Source of the DNA: Rhodoligotrophos appendicifer
GTDB lineage: Bacteria; Pseudomonadota; Alphaproteobacteria; Rhizobiales; Im1
Length of the DNA: 64,000 bases
Assembly (NCBI RefSeq): GCF_007474605.1
Contig: NZ_VHKL01000008.1
Coordinates: forward strand, 186,001 to 250,000
Direction: 5' to 3'
Under the pieces are notes generated by a model that saw only the letters and a program-made list of their open reading frames with translations, searched no databases and was not told the origin of the DNA. The stretch's first letter is position 1. Each line of letters starts with the position of its first letter. This document shows positions 45,846 to 55,950 of this stretch, piece after piece. The position numbers and the translations under genes are program-made.

Positions 45846-48056
45846 ATGGCGGCACAAAAGCCACAATCCAGGACTCGGTGGGCCCGCTTGGCGGGGGTCT
45901 TGGCACTTGCGCTTGTTCTATTGTTGGCCGTGACTCGGCCCGCCCTCATCGACACTCTGGCCTGGAACCTTTTCGACACATATCAACAGTTAAAGCCGCG
46001 CGGAGACTTCGATTCTCCTATCAGAATCATCGACATCGACGAGGAGAGCCTGCAGCGGCTCGGACAGTGGCCGTGGGGCCGGGACCAGGTCGCAAGCATC
46101 GTGGAACGGCTTAGCGAAGCCGGGGCTGCGGCCATCGTCTTCGATATCGTCTTCGCCGAACCCGACCGGACCTCTCCTGAACGGGTTTTGCAGCGCCTGA
46201 AGCAGACAAGGCCCGATCTCGACATCGCACTTCCCACTGCCCTGCCCGACAATGATCAGATTCTCGAGGCAGCCTTCGCGAAGGGCCCCGTCGTGGCCGG
46301 CATGATCCTGTCGGGCCAGAAGAACAGCAAAGAGCCCGTGGCGAAGGCCGGCTTCGCCTTTGCCGGCAGCGACCCCTCCAGCTATCTGCCCGACTATAGC
46401 GGCGCGATCACCAATATCGGTGCCCTCGAGAATGCCGCTTCCGGCGTCGGCTTCGTCAATTATCGCCCGACCCGCGATCGGGTGATCCGCACCGCTCCGT
46501 TGATCGGACGCAAGGGTGATCAGCTCTATCCCTCCCTCGCCGCCGAGGCGCTGCGGGTCGCGCAAGGCGCCAGCACCATTCAGGTCCGGTCCACCGGCGC
46601 CAGCGGCGAGACCCAGATCGGGGATGATGCCGGTGTCGTCGCCGTCAAGATCGGCGAGTTCACCGTCCCGACCACGGCCGAGGGCGAGATGTGGATTCAT
46701 TTCACCAATGGGCCGGACCGAAATGTTCTCCCCGCCTGGGAGGTCGCCCAGAACGACGTCAACATGGAGAGCCTGCGGTCGCTCATCGAGGGTCATATCG
46801 TGCTCATCGGCACCAGCGCGGCCGGTCTCCTGGACATCGTCGCGACGCCCCTCTCCGCCTCGGTCCCCGGCGTCTTCGTCCAGGCCGAGATCATCGATCA
46901 GATCCTCGACGGCGCCTTCCTGGTGCGGCCCGACTGGGCGCCGGGGGCGGAGCAATTCATCTCGCTGATCATCGGCCTCCTGCTGATCCTGTTCCTGCCA
47001 CGGCACGGGCCGGGCTGGGGCGCGTTGATCGGAGCCACCGCCATCGCCCTGGTCATGATCTCGTCCTGGCTCGCCTTTTCCCAGTACAATCTGCTGCTGT
47101 CTCCGGTTTATGCGGCCCTCTGCGTGGTGGCGGTCTATATCGCCACGACGGGTGTCTTGTTCCTGGCGACGGAAAAGGAACGGCAGAGCATCCGCTCCGC
47201 CTTCGGCCTCTATCTGGCGCCAGCGCTGGTGAAACGGCTTGCGGAGGAGCCGGACCAGTTGAAGCTTGGCGGCGAGGACCGCGAGCTCACCATCATGTTT
47301 TCCGACATCCGTGGATTCACCACCCTGTCCGAAGGCCTCAAGCCGCAGGAGCTCACCAGCCTCATCAATGATTTCCTCACCCCGATGAGCGACGAGTTGC
47401 TGGCGGGGGGCGCCACGATCGACAAGTATATCGGCGATGCCATCATGGCCTTCTGGAATGCGCCGCTGCCCACGGATCAGCATGCGTCGCATGCCTGCCG
47501 CACCGTGTTGCGCATGATCGACCGGCTGGACGAGGTCCGGGCGAAGATCGGCCGGCCGCTTGACATCGGAATCGGGCTCAATACCGGTGTCTGCTGCGTC
47601 GGCAATCTGGGCTCGGCGCAGCGCTTCAACTATTCCGCCATCGGCGACTGCGTGAACCTCGCCTCGCGCATCGAGAGCCTCACCAAGCGCTACGGCGTTT
47701 CGGTGCTGGTGGGTCAATCGACCGCCCAGGATGCGACGGATCACGCCTTCTTCGAGGCCGATCAGGTGCGGGTCATGGGCAAGACCGAGCCGGTGCGGAT
47801 CCACGCCCTGCTGGGCGGGCCGGAGATGAAGGCCGATCCCGGCTTCGGGAAAGCCTTCGCCGCCAATGAGGCGATGCTCGCAGAATTCCGAGCGGGACGA
47901 TGGGCGGAGGCCGACCGGCTCCTGAGCGAGCTGGAGCTGGCCGCCGCCGCCTTGCCCGTGCAGAGCCTGATCAAGATCTATCGCGATCGCATCAGCCGGT
48001 TCCGGGTCGATCCGCCGGCCGCCTGGGACGGCACGATCGACATGGACAGCAAGTAG
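45846..48056 (+). CDS. CHASE2-domain adenylate cyclase (class III)
   Basis: A 736-residue membrane signalling enzyme. An N-terminal transmembrane helix (about 15-35) precedes a periplasmic CHASE2 domain (about 38-345; DSPIRIIDIDEESLQRLGQWPW is its signature). Three hydrophobic helices follow (about 370-445, FISLIIGLLLILFLP and onward), then a class III cyclase catalytic domain (about 475-650). Metal-binding Asp residues are in IMFSDIRGFTTL and KYIGDAIMAFW. The Lys in the latter and the FNYSAIGDCVNLASRIE motif with Asn and Arg point to cAMP rather than cGMP. It is divergent from the TPR-barrel/FecR operon, so it may read out the state of that exporter or its client. Confidence 0.92.
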   Translation: MAAQKPQSRTRWARLAGVLALALVLLLAVTRPALIDTLAWNLFDTYQQLKPRGDFDSPIRIIDIDEESLQRLGQWPWGRDQVASIVERLSEAGAAAIVFDIVFAEPDRTSPERVLQRLKQTRPDLDIALPTALPDNDQILEAAFAKGPVVAGMILSGQKNSKEPVAKAGFAFAGSDPSSYLPDYSGAITNIGALENAASGVGFVNYRPTRDRVIRTAPLIGRKGDQLYPSLAAEALRVAQGASTIQVRSTGASGETQIGDDAGVVAVKIGEFTVPTTAEGEMWIHFTNGPDRNVLPAWEVAQNDVNMESLRSLIEGHIVLIGTSAAGLLDIVATPLSASVPGVFVQAEIIDQILDGAFLVRPDWAPGAEQFISLIIGLLLILFLPRHGPGWGALIGATAIALVMISSWLAFSQYNLLLSPVYAALCVVAVYIATTGVLFLATEKERQSIRSAFGLYLAPALVKRLAEEPDQLKLGGEDRELTIMFSDIRGFTTLSEGLKPQELTSLINDFLTPMSDELLAGGATIDKYIGDAIMAFWNAPLPTDQHASHACRTVLRMIDRLDEVRAKIGRPLDIGIGLNTGVCCVGNLGSAQRFNYSAIGDCVNLASRIESLTKRYGVSVLVGQSTAQDATDHAFFEADQVRVMGKTEPVRIHALLGGPEMKADPGFGKAFAANEAMLAEFRAGRWAEADRLLSELELAAAALPVQSLIKIYRDRISRFRVDPPAAWDGTIDMDSK

Positions 48057-48476
48057 CTAGCGGTTCTGCTTGTCCAGCATCGCCCAAGCATCCGCCAATA
48101 TGCGGGCGTGATCGAAAGCCAGGGTCAATCCGCGCCAGTCCGCGATCAGTTCAACGGAGGCGGCGTCGTCGCCGGCCTTCGGCTGCTGGCTGCCGATGCG
48201 GGTCAAATAGGCGGCGCTGGCCGTATGAAACCGGGGATCGCGATTGGGATCGGAGTAGATCCCGATCAGCGACAGCTCTCCGGCTTCGAGACCCGTCTCC
48301 TCCTTCAGCTCCCGCCGGCAGCCCTCCTCCGCCGTCTCGCCGACGTCCACGAAACCGCCGGGAAGGGCATATCCGCCCTTGAAGGGATCGGTGCCGCGAC
48401 GGATCAGAACCACTCTCAAATCGTCATCCACGGCCACACAGTCCGCTGTCAGCAAGGGTGTTACTGGTTTGCTCAT
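48057..48476 (-). CDS. Nudix hydrolase (ADP-ribose pyrophosphatase-like)
   Basis: A 139-residue Nudix enzyme with a complete Nudix box, GGFVDVGETAEEGCRREL followed by KEETGLEAG (about residues 40-66), which binds Mg2+ and cleaves nucleoside diphosphates linked to another group. The conserved LLTADCVAVDDD start and ALPGGFVDVGE context are those of ADP-ribose-type hydrolases, though substrate cannot be fixed. The cyclase gene on the other strand ends at the adjacent base, so the genes converge without a spacer. Confidence 0.9.
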   Translation of the reverse strand: MSKPVTPLLTADCVAVDDDLRVVLIRRGTDPFKGGYALPGGFVDVGETAEEGCRRELKEETGLEAGELSLIGIYSDPNRDPRFHTASAAYLTRIGSQQPKAGDDAASVELIADWRGLTLAFDHARILADAWAMLDKQNR

Positions 48477-48702
48477 CAGTTCTCCTCTTGGTCAACTCGA
48501 TTGACGGCGGCCCGGTCCCACGCTCATCCTGCGTCAACAGACCGGTCGCACCGGAGATGTGCCTTACACGCTCCGGCCAATGAAGTCTTAACCACCGAGA
48601 ACGACTTTCGGCTGCGTTTACGCACGTTGAATTCGCAAGGCGTTAAGGTCCTCGCCTGGCTCCGGCAGCGGAGCAAGGGCGGCCTCCGCATGGACAGACG
48701 GT

Positions 48703-50523
48703 ATGACGTTGAGCTCGCATATGCCCGCAGAACCCAATGCGAACCAGAACGACCCGTCGCTGGAAGCCAGTCGAGCCAACAGGCCGCTCAAGGCCCCGGT
48801 CATCGATCACGGCCTGATTCGCCGCGACCAGATCAATGCGATCGCGCGGCTCACGCCGTGGAGCATGGCGTCCAACGTGCTTTGCTCCGGCATCTTCGTC
48901 GTCGCCACCTGGGGATATTTTCCGCAGCAGACCCTGCTGCTCTGGCTGGTCGCGGTCTGGGGCATGTCGGGGCTCATGCTGTGGTCCTGGGCACGACGGC
49001 GCAATGCGCTGCCGGCCACGGCCTCACGTGCGGCAGTGAGCCGGACACTCCGCTATGCCTTTCTGCTCGGCCTGCCCTGGGGCGCCCTGGCGACCTTCAT
49101 GTTCGGATCGAGCCCCCTCGAGATCCAGTTGTTGATCGCCGCCCTGGCCACGGGCATGGCCTTCAGCGGCGGCTATGCGTTGGCCGCCATCCCCACCGCG
49201 GCGCTCACCTACACCCTCACCATCCTCGCGCCGCTCATGGTGCAGTGCCTCCTGCATCCCTCCGTGCATCTTTTCGCCCTGGGCGCCATCACGCTCATCT
49301 ATGGCACGGCCTTCACCGCCAGCATCCTTTCGCAGGCGCGACTCACCGTGTCCCGGGCCATCGACAATCAGGCTGTCGCGCATCAAAACCATTTCCTCTG
49401 GCTGCTCCTCCATGATTTCGAGCGAAACGCCCATGACTGGCTGTGGGAAACAGACGTCTCGGGACGCCTCAATTATTGCTCGGACCGTCTGCCCGCCATG
49501 CTGGGTCGGGAACGGGCCAACCTGCTCGGCCTGCCCTTGGCCTCGCTCGCCAATGGGGTTCCGGATCCGGGCTGGACCCTGCTGGCGGAGCGCATGGCTG
49601 CCCTGGAGCCGTTCAACGACGTGAACGTCCCGGTGAAGATCGACAATGAAGTGCGGTGGTGGGCGCTCACGGCCCGGCCCGCTTTCGGCGAGGAAGGCGA
49701 ATATTTCGGTTATCGCGGCGTCGGCACGGACGTCTCGGCCCTGCGGCGCGCGGAAGAGATGCGGCTTGCGAAGGAGGAGGCGGAGCGTGCCTATGTGGCG
49801 AAGTCGCGGTTCCTCGCCATCATGAGCCACGAGCTCAGGACACCGCTGAACGCCATCATCGGATTTTCCGATCTCATCGCCCGGGAGACCTTCGGCCCGA
49901 TCGGCGAACCGCGGTATCTCGAATATGCGCGCGATGTTCAGGAAAACAGCCAGCACCTCCTGGGGATCATCAACGATGTGCTGCAAATGGCCCGGGCCGA
50001 GAACGGCCTCATCCAACTCGATGAGGAGAAATTCGCCGTCCAGCAGCTCCTCGAGGCCATCCCCCGGCTGCTCAACGCCGCCGCCGCCTCGGGCAGGGTC
50101 AAGATCGAGATCGTCCCCTGCCCCCGGACCCTCACCCTGACGGCGGATTACCGGCTGCTCAAGCAGATCCTGGTGAACCTGGTCTCCAACGCCATCAAGT
50201 TCACACCCCCTGGCGGGGTGATCACCGTGACATGCAAAGCGGGAGAGAATGGCAGCCTGCTGCTCTCCGTGAAGGACACAGGCATCGGCGTTTCAGCGAA
50301 GGATCTCGAGCACATCTTCGAGCCCTTCCATCAGCTCGACGATCAATTGCAACGCCGCCGCGGCGGGGTCGGCCTGGGGCTGTCCATTGCGCGCCAGTTC
50401 GCACGCGCCCATGGCGGCGACATCGTTTTCGAAAGCGTGCCCGGCCAGGGTTCGACCGCCACTCTCGTCCTGCCGTCAGGCCGAAGCAGCTCGACGGTCA
50501 GCGAGCCCGACACGATCCTGTAA
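48703..50523 (+). CDS. Membrane-bound sensor histidine kinase (PleC/DivJ-like core)
   Basis: A 606-residue hybrid-free histidine kinase. The N-terminal part has about six transmembrane helices (residues ~55-215). A PAS-like segment (about 230-350; HDWLWETDVSGRLNYCSDRLP) follows, then a dimerisation/His-phosphorylation domain with His376 in FLAIMSHELRTPLNAIIGFSDL, and an ATPase domain with N box (LVNLVSNAIKFTP), G1 (VKDTGIGVSAKDLEHIFEPFHQ) and G2 (GVGLGLSIARQFARAHGG). The H-box region with FGPIGEPRYLEYA resembles alphaproteobacterial cell-cycle kinases of the PleC/DivJ/PdhS group. No response regulator is adjacent. The start is at 48703 or 48721 (MPAEP). Confidence 0.9.
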   Translation: MTLSSHMPAEPNANQNDPSLEASRANRPLKAPVIDHGLIRRDQINAIARLTPWSMASNVLCSGIFVVATWGYFPQQTLLLWLVAVWGMSGLMLWSWARRRNALPATASRAAVSRTLRYAFLLGLPWGALATFMFGSSPLEIQLLIAALATGMAFSGGYALAAIPTAALTYTLTILAPLMVQCLLHPSVHLFALGAITLIYGTAFTASILSQARLTVSRAIDNQAVAHQNHFLWLLLHDFERNAHDWLWETDVSGRLNYCSDRLPAMLGRERANLLGLPLASLANGVPDPGWTLLAERMAALEPFNDVNVPVKIDNEVRWWALTARPAFGEEGEYFGYRGVGTDVSALRRAEEMRLAKEEAERAYVAKSRFLAIMSHELRTPLNAIIGFSDLIARETFGPIGEPRYLEYARDVQENSQHLLGIINDVLQMARAENGLIQLDEEKFAVQQLLEAIPRLLNAAAASGRVKIEIVPCPRTLTLTADYRLLKQILVNLVSNAIKFTPPGGVITVTCKAGENGSLLLSVKDTGIGVSAKDLEHIFEPFHQLDDQLQRRRGGVGLGLSIARQFARAHGGDIVFESVPGQGSTATLVLPSGRSSSTVSEPDTIL

Positions 50524-50588
50524 CAATATTGACAACCTTACAGGCCTCTGGAATTATTCTCACAATATTGGGAATTTCAGAGGTCAGA

Positions 50589-51383
50589 ATGGCGGAGAGC
50601 CTGCTCGAGGGCGAGGACGGCCCAGTTGTGGTTGTGAACCGAGACGGAGCGTCGCCCTTCGTCCTGGTCTGCGAACATGCCGGCAACCGCATCCCCAAAG
50701 CGCTTGGTCGTCTCGGCCTCGCCGACGCCGATCTCTCCGCTCATATCGCCTGGGACATCGGCGCCGAGCCCATGGCCCGGCTCATGGCGGAGGCGCTGGA
50801 TGCGCCGCTGCTGCTGCAGCTCTATTCCCGACTCGTGATCGACTGCAACCGGCCGCCGGACAGTCCGGAAGCCATGTGCGAGGTGAGCGAGCTCACACCG
50901 ATTCCCGGCAATCGCGACCTGACTGCAGATCAGCGGCGGGCGCGGATCGACGCCGTGTTCACGCCCTTCCACGATGCGGTCGCGCGGCTGCTCGACGAGA
51001 GGGCGGCACAGGGTCGGGAAAGCATTCTCGTCACGCTCCATTCCTTCACGCCGATCTACAAAGGCTTTCAGCGGCCCTGGCATGTGGGCGCGCAGTACAA
51101 TCGGGCACCGGAGCTGTCGCACACGATCAACGCTCTGCTCGCGGCGGATCCGACCCTGGTCATCGGCGACAATGTTCCCTATCCGGTCAATGACGCGACC
51201 CATTACACAATCCCGGTGCATGGAGAGCAGCGAGGCATTGCGCATTCGATGATTGAGGTTCGTAATGACCTCATCACGCATCCCGCGGGGCAGGCGGTGT
51301 GGGCCGACAAGCTCGGTCGAGTGCTCACGGAGGCGCGGTCAAGAATGAACCATAAAGAACCGAGAACGGGCGGGGGCGACTAG
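50589..51383 (+). CDS. N-formylglutamate amidohydrolase family protein (COG3931-like)
   Basis: A 264-residue zinc amidohydrolase of the N-formylglutamate amidohydrolase family, in the subgroup usually labelled predicted N-formylglutamate amidohydrolase. Key segments are VCEHAGNRIPKALGRLGL (near residue 27), HIAWDIGAEPMARLMAE, SRLVIDCNRPPD, LVTLHSFTPIYKG and IEVRNDLI, carrying the likely metal ligands and catalytic Glu. It differs clearly from the HutG-like paralogue at 213. It opens a same-strand run with an ethanolamine-type permease, a glutamine-synthetase-like ligase, ALDH, Fe-ADH and an RpiR regulator. I infer that it may hydrolyse a gamma-glutamyl or N-acyl-amino-acid amide produced by that pathway. 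Confidence 0.85.
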   Translation: MAESLLEGEDGPVVVVNRDGASPFVLVCEHAGNRIPKALGRLGLADADLSAHIAWDIGAEPMARLMAEALDAPLLLQLYSRLVIDCNRPPDSPEAMCEVSELTPIPGNRDLTADQRRARIDAVFTPFHDAVARLLDERAAQGRESILVTLHSFTPIYKGFQRPWHVGAQYNRAPELSHTINALLAADPTLVIGDNVPYPVNDATHYTIPVHGEQRGIAHSMIEVRNDLITHPAGQAVWADKLGRVLTEARSRMNHKEPRTGGGD

Positions 51384-51436
51384 GACGAAGCTCGCCGTCG
51401 GCGCGGGGCCGACATTCGAGGGATTGGGGACTGCAC

Positions 51437-52930
51437 ATGTCGCATGACCACAGTGGAGTCGAGTATAGACGGGTTGGGGCCGAGTATTTCGAGAAGCGCC
51501 ATCTGCAACGCTATGCAGGGGTCTGGTCTCTGTGGGCGCTCGGGGTGGGTGCCGTGATTTCGGGTCACTTCTCGGGGTGGAATTTCGGCTTCGGCACCGG
51601 CGGATGGGGCGGCCTTCTGGTCGCCGGTATCATCATCGCCATCATGTATCTGGGACTCGTTTTCTGCATCGCCGAGATGTCCCCGGCGCTGCCGCATACG
51701 GGGGCTGCCTATTCCTTCGCCCGCACCGCCATGGGACCTTGGGGCGGCTTCATCACCGGTCTTTGTGAGAACGTCGAATATGTCATCACACCGGCGGTGA
51801 TCGTCACCTTCATCGCCGCCTATGTGAACTCGATCTTCGGCTTCGATCCCGTCTATTCGCCAATCCTCTGGATCGTGTTCTACGGCATCTTCCTGGTGCT
51901 CAACATCTATGGCGTGGCCTTGTCCTTCAGGGTGACCCTGGTGGTGACGCTGCTGTCGCTGGCCGTGCTGGTGTTCTTCTGGATCAGCGCAATTCCCAGC
52001 ATGGACTTCACCCGCTGGGCCCTTAATGTGGCGCCCGACGGCACCGAGCTTCCTGAGGGCAACGGACCCTATTTCCCCTTCGGACTCTCAGGCATCCTTG
52101 CCTCGCTGCCTTTCGCGGTGTGGCTCTTCCTGGCGATCGAGCAACTGCCGCTGGCGGCGGAGGAATCGGTCGATCCGAAGCACGACATGCCGCGCGGCAT
52201 CATCCTGGGCATGATCACGCTCATGATCTCGGCCTTCATGATCGTGCTCCTGAACCCGTCCGTGCCGGGCGTGGGAACCTTCAAACTCGGCTCCTCGCTC
52301 GAGCCGCTGCTTGACGGCTTCAGAGCCGTCTATGGCGATGTCGGCCTCGTGGTGCTCGGACTCCTGGCCCTCACCGGCCTGATTTCGAGCTTCCATACGA
52401 TCCTGTTCGCGCAAGGACGGCAGATCTACTCGCTGTCCCGCGCCGGATACTTCCCCACCAAGCTGTCGGAAACGCACCATCAGTATCACACGCCGCATCT
52501 CGCCATGATTGTGGGCTCGATCGTCGGTCTCATCATCATGCTGACCATCTGGTTTGCGCTCGGTGCGGATGAAGGCGGGGCGGCGATCGGCTCCATCCTT
52601 CTGAACATGGCCGTGTTCGGCGCCATGTGCTCCTACATCCTGCAGGCGGTGTCGTTCATCCTCCTGCGCAAGAACCAGCCCGATATCGAACGTCCATTCC
52701 GGAGCCCCTTCGGTAATCCCGGTGCCATCGTGACCATCCTCATCGCGATCGTCACGATCGGCTACCAGATCCAGGACCCGAACTTCTTCAAGGGCGTATT
52801 CTGGGTCGGACTCTGGTTCCTGATCGGCATCATCTATTTCGCAGTGCATGGACGGCATAAGCTCATCCTGTCGCCGGAGGAGGAGTTCGCGCTCGAGCAT
52901 GCGGAGAAGCGCCGGGCCGCGGCGGTTTGA
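51437..52930 (+). CDS. eat: Ethanolamine permease-type amino acid/amine transporter
   Basis: A 497-residue APC-superfamily permease with about twelve transmembrane helices. The N-terminal region YAGVWSLWALGVGAVISGHFSGWNFGFGTGGWGGLL is distinctive of the ethanolamine permease group (TIGR00908-like), and AEMSPALPHTGAAYSFARTAMGPWGGFITGLCENVEYVITPA matches that family as well. It imports ethanolamine or a similar amino-alcohol with protons. It is 54 bp after the amidohydrolase gene and before the GS-like ligase. No eutBC ammonia-lyase genes are near, so imported amine must enter another route. The family assignment is firm; the exact substrate is inferred. Confidence 0.87.
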   Translation: MSHDHSGVEYRRVGAEYFEKRHLQRYAGVWSLWALGVGAVISGHFSGWNFGFGTGGWGGLLVAGIIIAIMYLGLVFCIAEMSPALPHTGAAYSFARTAMGPWGGFITGLCENVEYVITPAVIVTFIAAYVNSIFGFDPVYSPILWIVFYGIFLVLNIYGVALSFRVTLVVTLLSLAVLVFFWISAIPSMDFTRWALNVAPDGTELPEGNGPYFPFGLSGILASLPFAVWLFLAIEQLPLAAEESVDPKHDMPRGIILGMITLMISAFMIVLLNPSVPGVGTFKLGSSLEPLLDGFRAVYGDVGLVVLGLLALTGLISSFHTILFAQGRQIYSLSRAGYFPTKLSETHHQYHTPHLAMIVGSIVGLIIMLTIWFALGADEGGAAIGSILLNMAVFGAMCSYILQAVSFILLRKNQPDIERPFRSPFGNPGAIVTILIAIVTIGYQIQDPNFFKGVFWVGLWFLIGIIYFAVHGRHKLILSPEEEFALEHAEKRRAAAV

Positions 52931-52944
52931 ACGCATCGAACACC

Positions 52945-53046
52945 ATCGTCGTCCCGGACGCCGCGTAGCGAAGATCCGGGATCCAGGGGTCGCAGGGGAT
53001 CAGCCCCCTGCCCTTCGAGATCCCGGGGCGCGGCCGGGATGACGGC
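52945..53046. repeat. GTCATCCCGG-type intergenic palindromic repeat, copy 1
   Basis: A roughly 100-bp intergenic palindrome begins GTCGTCCCGG and ends CCGGGATGACG, with an inner stem GCAGGGG/CCCCTGC. Repeats with these arms are common in rhizobial genomes. Two further copies lie at 55854 and 57143, all inside the amine-catabolism block. Confidence 0.75.
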
Positions 53047-53066
53047 GTTACCTAGACGGAGACATA

Positions 53067-54437
53067 ATGGCTGCACAGCTCACCCTGGACGAACTCAAGA
53101 AAGCCGTCGCCGACGGCTCGATCGACACCGTGCTGGTCACTTTCGCGGATATGCAGGGCCGTCCCATCGGCAAGCGCTTCCAGGCGGAGTTTTTCCTGGA
53201 AAGCGGCGTGGACGAGACCCATGCCTGCAACTATCTGCTGGCCAACGACATCGATATGGAGCCGGTGCCGGGATACAAGGCGGCCAACTGGAACAAGGGA
53301 TATGGCGATTTCGTGCTGAAGCCCGACCTCGCCACCCTGATGCGGGTGCCCTGGCTCGAGGGTACGGCCTCGGTCTTGTGCGACGTGCTCGACCATCACA
53401 GCCACGAGCCCGTCCCGCACAGCCCGCGCGCCATCCTGAAGGCGCAGATCGCGCGACTCGAAGCCCGCGACATGAAGGCCTTCACTGCGTCGGAGCTCGA
53501 ATTCTACCTCTTCGACGAGACGTTTCGCGGCGCCCATGACAAGGGCTATCGCGGGCTGCAGACCGCCGGCTACTATATCGAGGATTACCACATCCTGCAG
53601 ACCACCAAGGAGGAAGGCGTCATGCGCGCCATCCGAAAGGGGCTGCACGCGGCCGGGATCCCCGTCGAGAACTCAAAGGGCGAGTGGGGTCCGGGGCAGG
53701 AAGAGATCAATGTCCGCTATGCGGATGCGCTGACCATGGCCGATCGGCACGTGTTCCTCAAGAATGGCATCAAGGAGATCGCCTATCTGCAGGGCAAGGC
53801 CGTCACCTTCATGGCGAAATGGGATTTCGCGCTTGCCGGGTCGTCCGCCCATATCCATCAATCCCTGTGGAGCGCGGACGGCAAGACGCCGCTGTTCTAC
53901 GATCACGACGATGCGCTCGGCATGTCGCCGCTGATGAAGACCTACATGGCGGGGCTGCTGAAATATGCGCCCGACATCACCTATTTCCTGGCTCCCTATG
54001 TCAACTCCTACAAGCGTTTCCAGGCGGGGACCTTCGCGCCGACGCGGTCGATCTGGAGCCGCGACAACCGCACCGCCGGCTTCCGCCTCTGCGGCGAGCA
54101 TTCCAAGGCGATCCGCTGCGAATGCCGGATCGGTGGCGCAGACCTCAACCCCTATCTCGCCTTCGCGGCCATGCTGGCGGCCGGACAGGCCGGCATCGAC
54201 GAGAAGCTCGAGCTCGAGAAGGATTATGTGGGGGATGCCTATGTGGGTGCGAATTTGCGCGAAATTCCCAAGACCCTGCGCGATGCCATCACTCTCCTCG
54301 ACGGCTCGGCCATGCTGCGGCAGGCGTTCGGCGACGAGGTGATCGATCACTACGTGCATACGGGGAAGTGGGAACAGTTCGAGTATGACCGCCGCGTCAC
54401 CGACTGGGAACTGAAGCGCGGTTTCGAACAAAGCTGA
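53067..54437 (+). CDS. Glutamine-synthetase-like gamma-glutamylamide ligase
   Basis: A 456-residue member of the glutamine synthetase superfamily, with beta-grasp N domain (about 10-105) and catalytic domain. The metal and substrate residues can be followed: ASELEFYLFDE near residue 138, GPGQEEINVRYADAL near residue 210, KAVTFMAKWDFALAGSSAHIHQSL near residue 250, NSYKRFQAG near residue 313 and AIRCECRIGGADLNPYLAF near residue 350. The Tyr adenylylation loop of nitrogen-regulated GlnA is not visible, so this is probably not the housekeeping enzyme. Related proteins (PuuA, IpuC, Streptomyces GlnA4) ligate glutamate to amines. The context of an ethanolamine-type permease favours gamma-glutamylethanolamide synthesis. 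GGAG precedes the ATG. Confidence 0.85.
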   Translation: MAAQLTLDELKKAVADGSIDTVLVTFADMQGRPIGKRFQAEFFLESGVDETHACNYLLANDIDMEPVPGYKAANWNKGYGDFVLKPDLATLMRVPWLEGTASVLCDVLDHHSHEPVPHSPRAILKAQIARLEARDMKAFTASELEFYLFDETFRGAHDKGYRGLQTAGYYIEDYHILQTTKEEGVMRAIRKGLHAAGIPVENSKGEWGPGQEEINVRYADALTMADRHVFLKNGIKEIAYLQGKAVTFMAKWDFALAGSSAHIHQSLWSADGKTPLFYDHDDALGMSPLMKTYMAGLLKYAPDITYFLAPYVNSYKRFQAGTFAPTRSIWSRDNRTAGFRLCGEHSKAIRCECRIGGADLNPYLAFAAMLAAGQAGIDEKLELEKDYVGDAYVGANLREIPKTLRDAITLLDGSAMLRQAFGDEVIDHYVHTGKWEQFEYDRRVTDWELKRGFEQS

Positions 54438-54448
54438 GAGGATCTACG

Positions 54449-55849
<1,401 letters not shown>

Positions 55850-55853
55850 AAAT

Positions 55854-55928
55854 TGTCGTCCCGGGCTTGACCCGGGACCTCGGGCGCGCGGGATCCCGCC
55901 TCTGCGCTTTGCTCCGGCCGGGATGACA
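55854..55928. repeat. GTCATCCCGG-type intergenic palindromic repeat, copy 2
   Basis: Between the ALDH and Fe-ADH genes a palindrome starts with GTCGTCCCGGG and ends with CCGGCCGGGATGAC. It contains further short stems (CCCGGG and GCGGGATCCCGC). It is shorter than copy 1 but has the same arms. Confidence 0.75.
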
Positions 55929-55950
55929 AACAGTTACACTAGAGGCACAC

